DNA of 8,160 nucleotides from Phycisphaerales bacterium (GTDB taxonomy: Bacteria; Planctomycetota; Phycisphaerae; Sedimentisphaerales; Anaerobacaceae), in contig DSDB01000604.1 of assembly GCA_011057845.1 (NCBI GenBank), forward strand, positions 1-8,160. The letters are read 5' to 3'. The first letter of the stretch is position 1. Each line of letters starts with the position of its first letter. Both the position numbers and the translations under genes were made by a program. The notes below the pieces were generated by a model. That model had not been told where the DNA came from and did no database searches. It saw only the letters and a program-made list of their open reading frames with translations. Positions 1-4,330 of this stretch are shown here, one piece after another.

Positions 1-935
1 CCCATGCGCCCGGCCGCGTTGAGCATCGGGGCCAGCCGAAAGCCGATATCGAAGCTGTCCAGGCCCTTGCCCGTCAGGCCCGCCGATTCGATCAGGGCGG
101 CGATACCCGGCAAGCTGCATTGCGGCAGGGATTTGAGCCCATAGCTGGTGAGCACGCGGTTTTCGCCGCGCAGGTCCACCACGTCGGCGACGGTGCCCAT
201 CGCCGCCAGGCTCGTGGCGTTGAGCATGAACTGCCGCAGGTCCGGGTCGAGCCGCGGCCCGGCCGCGAACTCGTTGGCCAGGGCCCAGGCCAGCTTGAAA
301 GCCACGACCGCCCCGGCGGCGTCCGGATTGGGATAGCCCGCCTCCAGGGCCGGATGCACGATGGCATTAGCCTGGGGCAGGGTCTCGGCGAGGCCGTGAT
401 GGTCGGTGATAATCAGGTCCATACCCAGCCGGCGGGCCAGAGCGGCCGACTCCAGGGCCGTTACGCCGCAATCGACGGTCAGAATCAGCCGGGCCCCGGA
501 TTCAGCCAGGCTCCGCACGGCCTCGTCGTTGAGGCCGTAACCCTCGTCGACGCGATGCGGGATATAGTAATCGACCTCGGCCCCGAGCAGACGCAGCAAC
601 CGCCAGAGGATGGCCACCCCCGTGATACCGTCCACGTCATAATCGCCGTAGATGGTGATCTTCTCGCGTTGAAGGACGGCGTTCTTGAGGCGTCGAACGG
701 CGTCGCCGACCCCGGGCATGCGATCCGGCGCAATCAGGTCGGTAAGCTTCGGACGCAGGAACGACGAGGCCGCCTGAGGATCGGACACGCTGCGGTTGAT
801 GAGCACCTGGGCCACCAGCGGACAGACGCGAAGTGCCCTCGCCAGCTCCGCGCAGCGGTTATCAAACGGCCTGATCACCCACTGCCTTGCCTGGCTCGGC
901 GTTCGCATGCGACTGTGCCTGACGCCGGTTTGCAT
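1..935 (-). CDS. recJ: RecJ, single-stranded-DNA-specific 5'-3' exonuclease (N-terminal half, runs off the window)
   Basis: Cytoplasmic DHH-family nuclease that degrades single-stranded DNA 5' to 3' in recombination and mismatch/base-excision repair. 311 complete codons are visible, about half of a usual 560-600-residue RecJ; the rest lies left of position 1. Visible family motifs in order: IYGDYDVDGIT (residues 95-105, metal-binding Asp98, Asp100, Asp102), ILTVDCGV (151-158, Asp155), IITDHHG (175-181, the DHH signature), GTVADVVDL (247-255) and LAPMLNAAGRMG at the window edge. The start at 935 is chosen because AGGAGG lies 9 nt upstream; an in-frame ATG at 908 is the alternative. It follows trxA on the same strand after a 115-bp gap filled by an inverted repeat, so cotranscription is possible but could be attenuated. 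Identity is secure from the motifs; nothing looks broken in the visible half. Confidence 0.95.
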   Translation of the reverse strand, partial: MQTGVRHSRMRTPSQARQWVIRPFDNRCAELARALRVCPLVAQVLINRSVSDPQAASSFLRPKLTDLIAPDRMPGVGDAVRRLKNAVLQREKITIYGDYDVDGITGVAILWRLLRLLGAEVDYYIPHRVDEGYGLNDEAVRSLAESGARLILTVDCGVTALESAALARRLGMDLIITDHHGLAETLPQANAIVHPALEAGYPNPDAAGAVVAFKLAWALANEFAAGPRLDPDLRQFMLNATSLAAMGTVADVVDLRGENRVLTSYGLKSLPQCSLPGIAALIESAGLTGKGLDSFDIGFRLAPMLNAAGRM

Positions 936-956
936 CCGTGCAATCCTCCTTCACCT

Positions 957-1047
957 TCACCGCGGAGCACGCAAAGACCGCGGAGAGACTATTCATCAGC
1001 ATAACCCTATGACTCATTCTCTGCGTGCTCGGCGGTCTCTGCGGTGA
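957..1047. repeat. Pair of facing purine-rich repeats forming a long imperfect stem-loop between trxA and recJ
   Basis: Left copy 957-988 and right copy 1018-1047 are inverted relative to each other. Both begin TCACCGC(G/A)GAG on their own strand. They continue with the same 9-nt blocks (CACGCAAAG-like and ACCGCGGAG-like) in swapped order, and both end AGAGA. The arms are about 30 nt with a 29-nt loop. The element starts directly after the trxA stop and ends about 10 nt before the recJ ribosome-binding site, so a trxA-recJ transcript would contain it as a hairpin. It resembles dispersed CACCGCAGAG-type repeats of bacterial genomes; that family link is from memory and is not shown by this window alone. 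Confidence 0.7.
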
Positions 1048-1050
1048 GTA

Positions 1051-1377
1051 TCACAGCAGTTCGTCGATGGCCGCGGCAATGTCCTTCTTGCTGGTCATGC
1101 CGACCCATTTCTTTTCGATCTGCCCGTTCTTGAACAGGATCAGCGTGGGAATGGCGGTGATGCCCATGCTCATGCCCGCCTCGCGGGCGTCGTCGGTATT
1201 GACCTTGCAGATGAGCGCCCGGCCGCTGTAGTCGGCCGCCACCTGGTCTATCACCGGGGCCATCATCTTGCACGGCCCGCACCACGGGGCCCAAAAATCC
1301 ACCAAAACGGGCATATCCGAGCCCTGAACGGTCTCGGTGAAGGTTGCATCCGTAAGTTCCGTCACATTTCCTGCCAT
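1051..1377 (-). CDS. trxA: Thioredoxin
   Basis: Small cytoplasmic dithiol-disulfide oxidoreductase that reduces protein disulfides and is itself recharged by thioredoxin reductase. It has 108 residues, essentially the length of E. coli thioredoxin. The active site WAPWCGPCK lies at residues 29-37 (redox Cys33 and Cys36), with buried Asp27 in VLVDFW and the cis-proline Pro77 in GITAIPTLILF. These three together are diagnostic for a functional thioredoxin. The start at 1377 is preferred over an in-frame ATG at 1425 because AAAGGA stands 7 nt upstream and the protein then has the standard N-terminus (MAGNVTELTDATF); the extra 16 residues would be atypical. recJ follows on the same strand. No convincing promoter can be named upstream, although an AT-rich patch at about 1425-1450 would be a sensible place. 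Confidence 0.96.
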   Translation of the reverse strand: MAGNVTELTDATFTETVQGSDMPVLVDFWAPWCGPCKMMAPVIDQVAADYSGRALICKVNTDDAREAGMSMGITAIPTLILFKNGQIEKKWVGMTSKKDIAAAIDELL

Positions 1378-1462
1378 CCGATAGTCCTTTCGTGTGAGAG
1401 TTATCCCCTTGCGCAGCAAAGGCATAAGATATTGTCATTTTGGCAAGTATTCTGCCGAGGCT

Positions 1463-1744
1463 CGCGCCATGGGTAGAGAACAACGGGCGTTTTGCGCATT
1501 CGGGGTTACCAGCACGCCGGGCAGCGGGCCCGGTTGCCCGGGCCCCGTGCTGTATAACCACCGGGCTCGCCGCTCAGGTTGCACGCCTGCGGAGCCCTAT
1601 CCTGCGGCCCGGCAAACGTCACGCTAACCGATGCCGTTGACTTCTTCAAGAGGTTTTCCGCTGATGGCCTGTGGCCGGCGGAGGTCAGACGTGCTGGTAA
1701 CCCGCAAAGCGACAAACGCACGCTTGGCTTCTGTACCGGCACGC
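1463..1744. repeat. Diverged ~50-bp inverted duplication enclosing 173 bp
   Basis: The core is a perfect 14-bp inverted repeat: GGGTTACCAGCACG at 1503-1516 and CGTGCTGGTAACCC at 1690-1703. Similarity continues outward for about 35 more bases on each side with small gaps (1463-1502 against 1704-1744). It includes AAACGC-type blocks and TTCTSTACC-type blocks. The two arms are therefore copies of one sequence in opposite orientation, not just a chance palindrome. Confidence 0.6.
1510..1552. other. Very stable GC-rich hairpin
   Basis: Inner stem GGGCCCGG (1526-1533) pairs with CCGGGCCC (1538-1545) around the loop TTGC. An outer stem CAGCACG (1510-1516) pairs with CGTGCTG (1546-1552), leaving a 9-nt bulge (1517-1525) on one side. 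It overlaps the left arm of the inverted duplication. There is no T-run on either strand, so it does not look like a simple intrinsic terminator. Confidence 0.55.
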
Positions 1745-2141
1745 AGATTCCTGCCGGCAACGACGCCGTTTCGGTTGCGGCCGAAGGCCGATCCAGACAG
1801 CGGGCCGGTCTTGTCTGGACAGGCATGTTAGGCGAACCGCCCGGCCGATTCAAGGGCAATATCCTCCGGCCCATTGCGGGGCGATTCCGGCGTAATGGTC
1901 CTGCATCCGGCCCAACCGCGCCGAAAAAGCGTGGAGATTTTCCTGGGACGAGCGTTTTTTCTCGCAGGAGGGACCCTACCTGGTGGATGTATAACCCAGA
2001 GCGGACCTTGCGGCGCGCAAAGCGGCCTTCAGAAAACACTTACGAGATTTCAACCGAGGTGCGGCAGTCCGGCGTTACGTCCGAGAACCCAATGTATAGA
2101 AGTGCGCCTTTGTCTTGAATGTTAAAATGGGAAGAATAGAC

Positions 2142-2170
2142 TTGACTTGGAATGTCAATTCGGGTAAACT
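2142..2170 (+). promoter_or_regulatory. Sigma-70-type promoter for the PEP-CTERM genes
   Basis: TTGACT (2142-2147) and TAAACT (2165-2170) are separated by exactly 17 nt. Each hexamer matches the housekeeping consensus at 5 and 4 of 6 positions respectively. The local sequence is clearly richer in A/T than the surroundings. Transcription would start near 2177 and give a leader of about 315 nt before the first PEP-CTERM gene. Confidence 0.6.
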
Positions 2171-2205
2171 GATGCTCAATGGGGGTGAACAGGACGCACC
2201 TAGAG

Positions 2206-2219
2206 TTGAACCGGTTCAA
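2206..2219. promoter_or_regulatory. Perfect 14-bp palindrome TTGAACCGGTTCAA, possible operator
   Basis: The sequence is fully self-complementary and lies about 30 bp downstream of the predicted transcription start, in a position where a dimeric repressor could block elongation or initiation. A 14-bp perfect dyad with no spacer is unlikely to be a good RNA hairpin, which favours a DNA-binding site. The binding protein is unknown. Confidence 0.4.
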
Positions 2220-2393
2220 GAAAGTATCAGTCAGGTTGGTCCAGGTTAAGAATCAGTTACACGCTACCGGGGGGTAGACACATGGTGGGGACTAAGACAA
2301 TCATCACTGGGGGTTTCGCAAGCCTGTTGCTGCTTCACATTCCTTGCGGTCGCTGATTCGCCAAAGCCAGCCGGGGGTTTTTTCACACGCCAG

Positions 2394-2420
2394 GGGCGGT
2401 CGAGCGTACGACCGATGCCC
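2394..2420 (+). other. Leader hairpin
   Basis: CGGTCG (2397-2402) pairs with CGACCG (2409-2414) around the 6-nt loop AGCGTA. A GGGC/GCCC base extends the stem below a 2-nt bulge. It is located in the leader of the first PEP-CTERM gene. Confidence 0.45.
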
Positions 2421-2445
2421 AAGGTACATTCAGACAGAACACGGG

Positions 2446-2461
2446 CGGACCGCACGGTCCG
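2446..2461 (+). other. Leader hairpin just upstream of the ribosome-binding site
   Basis: CGGACC pairs with GGTCCG around a GCAC loop. The stem ends 20 nt before the AGAGGA ribosome-binding site of the gene starting at 2492. It may insulate or protect the translation start region; no T-run follows, so termination is unlikely. Confidence 0.45.
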
Positions 2462-2491
2462 ATCCAAGAAGAGAGAAAGAAGAGGACAATT

Positions 2492-3235
2492 ATGTTGAAT
2501 AAGCACTTCACGCACATCATCATCGCCGCCGCCGTCTTGAGTTTCGCCCAAATCGCGGGCGCCACGCTCGGGACCATCAACATCGAACACGACGGTTATG
2601 GAGCCGTCGGGACGGTCCAGGTCTGGGGCGGGGGGCTCAGCGGCAGCAGCGTCAAGGCCGGCGTCTACATGCTCGACAAGAGCGCCGGCACCGGCGACGG
2701 CAACCTGTGGGACAACGGCCTGATCGGAACCTTCTGCATTGATTTGACCCAGAACGCGCCGGGTTACACGACGACCTACCAGGTGGTCATGCCGCAGGAC
2801 GCCCCCGTGCCGACGACATTCCTCGGCGAGACCATGGGCGCCGCCAAGGCAGCCTATCTGAGCGAGTTGTTCGGGCGGTACTACGATCCGGCATGGGTCA
2901 ACGGCGGAAGCTGGACCAGCGCTCAGAACGCCGCCGCCGAGGCCTTCGCCGCCGCCGTCTGGGAAATCATCTATGAGGATCTCCCCGCCTCGCCGACGCT
3001 CTGGAACGTCACCGCCGACGGCACGAGCGGCAGCCTGGGCTTCAAGGCCACGGGACTCGATACAACCTTGGCCAACAGCTTCCTGCACTCGCTCGACGGA
3101 ACCGGCCCGACGGCCGAACTGCGGGCCTTCCGCAACAGTTGCAAGCAGGACTTCATCGCCGTCGTACCGGAGCCTGGCACGATCCTGATGCTGGGTCTGG
3201 GATCGCTGAGTCTGCTTCGCCGCCGCACGGCCTGA
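2492..3235 (+). CDS. Secreted PEP-CTERM protein with thioester-domain-like core
   Basis: Exported protein of 247 residues destined for exosortase sorting to the cell envelope or matrix. Residues 1-24 form a signal peptide (Lys4, hydrophobic 9-20, cleavage after AGA24). Residues 226-247 are a textbook PEP-CTERM anchor: VPEPGT, a hydrophobic segment, then Arg243-245. The middle contains GTFCIDLTQ (79-87, Cys82) and later AFAAAVWEIIYED (151-163). This order, FC(I/V)D followed by a FQxAIWEI-like segment, is typical of PEP-CTERM proteins related to thioester domains, where Cys and Gln form an internal thioester; here the Gln position is Ala. The start is set by AGAGGA 5 nt upstream and the immediate signal peptide. 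Its exact role, probably surface or biofilm matrix, is not known. Promoter and leader lie at 2142-2491, and a second PEP-CTERM gene follows. Confidence 0.9.
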   Translation: MLNKHFTHIIIAAAVLSFAQIAGATLGTINIEHDGYGAVGTVQVWGGGLSGSSVKAGVYMLDKSAGTGDGNLWDNGLIGTFCIDLTQNAPGYTTTYQVVMPQDAPVPTTFLGETMGAAKAAYLSELFGRYYDPAWVNGGSWTSAQNAAAEAFAAAVWEIIYEDLPASPTLWNVTADGTSGSLGFKATGLDTTLANSFLHSLDGTGPTAELRAFRNSCKQDFIAVVPEPGTILMLGLGSLSLLRRRTA

Positions 3236-3252
3236 GCAAGAAACCCGTGTCC

Positions 3253-3288
3253 TCCTTCATCCCGGCGGTTCGCCGTCGGGATGAGGGG
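3253..3288 (+). terminator. Strong UUCG-loop hairpin after the first PEP-CTERM gene
   Basis: A 16-bp uninterrupted stem (3253-3268 with 3273-3288, including three G-T wobbles) closes on the tetraloop TTCG (3269-3272). It begins 17 nt after the stop codon. No T-run follows, so it may act as an RNA 3'-end stabiliser or a weak terminator instead of a classical intrinsic terminator. The next PEP-CTERM gene starts 160 nt further on. Confidence 0.55.
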
Positions 3289-3318
3289 ACCCGGATAACG
3301 ACGGCAGCACGCATCGCC

Positions 3319-3399
3319 GGAGGCGAGCGAGGGGTTCGGATGACCTGGAATACCTACACGGAGGCGAGCGAGGGGTACGGACAGCCTGGAATCATACAG
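3319..3399. repeat. 41-bp tandem duplication in the inter-gene spacer
   Basis: Unit 1 (3319-3359) and unit 2 (3360-3399) are adjacent. Both start with the same 17 bases (GGAGGCGAGCGAGGGGT), then share CGGA and CCTGGAAT at matching offsets, and end in similar TACA-type tails. The copies have diverged by several substitutions and one deletion, so this is not a recent duplication. Confidence 0.75.
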
Positions 3400-3450
3400 A
3401 GCATTAAGAACGAACACACCAACAACTCAAGAATGAATGGGGGTACTCAG

Positions 3451-4122
3451 ATGAGTAACACAATGAAGACACGACGTATCGACACACTGATTATTGCAGC
3501 GGCCATGACAATCGCGGCGGCCCTGATGGCCACGGCCGGCGCGGCCCCGGTGTACACCGGCAGCCTGTCCAGCGACGACGGCGGAATCGTGGCCACCGGC
3601 ATCTGGCTGACGGAGGGAACGACCAGCCTGTGGTGGGAGGTCAGCGAGAACGAGGACGGGTCATGGCGTTATCACTATATCTTCACGGCCCCGATTCGGG
3701 AGGTGAGCCACCTGATTCTGGAGACATCGCCGACGTTCGTGGCCGAGGACATCCTCGGCATCGACGGCGAACTCGAAGGTATCGAGATCAAGTGGCACCA
3801 GGCCTCGGCCCCGAGCAATCCCGGTATGCCTGACGATGTATACGGCATCAAGTTCGAAACGGCCCAGGGCACGACGGTCGAGTTGATTATCGACGCACTG
3901 CGGATGCCGGTCTGGGGCGACTTCTACGCCAAAGACGGCGGCAATCCGACAACGACGGCGTGGAACGCGGGCTTCGGGTCTCCCGACTTCGATCCGACGG
4001 CCCCGGCGGCCAACGGTTCGTTGAACGGCCATGTCCTGGTTCCCGATACGTATGTCCCGGAACCGGCGACGATGGTCCTGCTGGGCCTCGGCGGACTGCT
4101 CCTGCGTCGCCGAACGGCTTAG
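3451..4122 (+). CDS. Secreted PEP-CTERM protein, uncharacterised family
   Basis: Exported protein of 223 residues with a twin-end layout for exosortase processing. The signal peptide has Lys6, Arg8 and Arg9, then a hydrophobic stretch 11-29, with probable cleavage at ATAGA31. The PEP-CTERM anchor is VPEPATMVLLGLGGLLLRRRTA (split: PEP 203-205, hydrophobic 207-218, Arg219-221). The mature region has the pattern IWLTEGTTSLWWEV (51-64), VSHLILETSP (85-94), SNPGMPDDVYGIKFE (122-136) and VWGDFYAKDGG (154-164). I recognise this pattern from other PEP-CTERM exoproteins, but it has no assigned function. The start at 3451 follows GGGGG by 7 nt; in-frame ATGs at 3433 and 3463 are alternatives. The open frame extends back into the previous gene, but that part lacks signal-peptide features. 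Two hairpins follow its stop. Confidence 0.88.
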   Translation: MSNTMKTRRIDTLIIAAAMTIAAALMATAGAAPVYTGSLSSDDGGIVATGIWLTEGTTSLWWEVSENEDGSWRYHYIFTAPIREVSHLILETSPTFVAEDILGIDGELEGIEIKWHQASAPSNPGMPDDVYGIKFETAQGTTVELIIDALRMPVWGDFYAKDGGNPTTTAWNAGFGSPDFDPTAPAANGSLNGHVLVPDTYVPEPATMVLLGLGGLLLRRRTA

Positions 4123-4135
4123 ACATTGACGCTTG

Positions 4136-4167
4136 CAGGGCGAGGCGACACCAACGCCGTTGCCCTG
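4136..4167 (+). other. Hairpin following the second PEP-CTERM gene
   Basis: CAGGGC (4136-4141) pairs with GCCCTG (4162-4167). Inside it GGCG (4144-4147) pairs with CGCC (4155-4158). It starts 14 nt after the stop codon and is followed by ACATTT and a C-run, so by itself it is a poor intrinsic terminator. Confidence 0.45.
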
Positions 4168-4189
4168 ACATTTCCCCCCCCATGGCGTT

Positions 4190-4224
4190 TGACGCCCCGT
4201 CCCGGAAGACGGGGCGTCATCTTT
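4190..4224 (+). terminator. Intrinsic-terminator-like hairpin ending the PEP-CTERM unit
   Basis: A perfect 12-bp stem TGACGCCCCGTC (4190-4201) / GACGGGGCGTCA (4208-4219) has a 6-nt loop CCGGAA. It is followed by TCTTT, a short and imperfect T-tract. Its position between the PEP-CTERM gene and polX supports a boundary between transcription units. Confidence 0.7.
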
Positions 4225-4295
4225 GCGCGCCGACCCCGGTTGAAGGGTGATCCGGAAACTCCCATTTTCCGCGGACGAAGTGCGCGGATAGATGG

Positions 4296-4324
4296 TTGCT
4301 CTCCGGGGCCGGGTGTGGGATAGT
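4296..4324 (+). promoter_or_regulatory. Possible polX promoter giving a leaderless or near-leaderless mRNA
   Basis: TTGCTC (4296-4301) and GATAGT (4319-4324) have exactly 17 nt between them. Matches to consensus are only 3 of 6 and 4 of 6. The -10 box ends 6 nt before the ATG at 4331, so transcription would begin at or next to the start codon. This fits the absence of a clear ribosome-binding site in front of polX. Confidence 0.3.
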
Positions 4325-4330
4325 GGGGTC

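Larger units (their letters stand above)
1378..2141. other. Gene-poor region between divergent transcripts, rich in hairpins
   Basis: About 760 bp between the trxA start (minus strand) and the promoter at 2142 (plus strand). Two long open frames overlap antisense here (1506-2039 minus, 1579-2118 plus). Neither has a recognisable motif, a good ribosome-binding site or the G/C-ending codon pattern of the genes around it, so I do not call them. The stretch carries the inverted duplication 1463-1744 and further hairpins: CGGCC-GAA-GGCCG near 1777-1790, and CCAGACA / TGTCTGG near 1793-1818. No tRNA, RNase P RNA, tmRNA or SRP RNA signature was found. It may hold a structured RNA or degraded repeat material. 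Confidence 0.5.
2177..2491 (+). other. Long 5' leader of the first PEP-CTERM gene
   Basis: No gene is seen in these 315 nt. They hold the 14-bp palindrome at 2206-2219, a small CTACC-GGGG-GGTAG hairpin (2264-2277), hairpin 2394-2420 and hairpin 2446-2461. The second larger hairpin ends about 20 nt before AGAGGA, the ribosome-binding site of the gene at 2492. An A/G-rich unpaired stretch (about 2466-2486) carries that site. The layout would suit post-transcriptional control, but no known riboswitch class was recognised. Confidence 0.4.

Noticed and set aside
120..1004. 294-codon open frame on the plus strand
   Set aside because: It is antisense to recJ, whose motifs are unmistakable on the minus strand; high GC content produces such shadow frames.
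1826..1832. GTTAGGC resembling an integron attC core site
   Set aside because: No matching RYYYAAC box was found on either side within the 57-141 bp span of attC sites, and no integrase or cassette array is present. A partly similar GCTAACC-GATGCC at 1625-1638 is too far away and does not fit the consensus.
1506..2039. 177-codon open frame on the minus strand, with a 179-codon frame (1579-2118) opposite it
   Set aside because: No recognisable motif, no good ribosome-binding site, mixed third-position usage unlike the neighbouring genes, and the two frames overlap antisense within repeat-rich DNA.
2358..2377. GCCAAAGCC...GGGGG resembling part of a cyclic-di-GMP (GEMM) riboswitch
   Set aside because: The upstream conserved half with the GNRA-loop stem and the GGCAAACC-like block was not found, so the resemblance is limited to a few bases.
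2264..3088. 274-codon minus-strand open frame
   Set aside because: It is antisense to the first PEP-CTERM gene and has no family features.
3139..3450. N-terminal extension of the second PEP-CTERM gene back to 3139
   Set aside because: The extension overlaps the end of the first PEP-CTERM gene and the tandem repeat, has no signal-peptide character, and an internal ATG is followed directly by a proper signal peptide.
4141..4330. Possible small gene between the second PEP-CTERM gene and polX
   Set aside because: Only hairpins, a terminator-like stem and a weak promoter are visible; short open frames here lack ribosome-binding sites and motifs.
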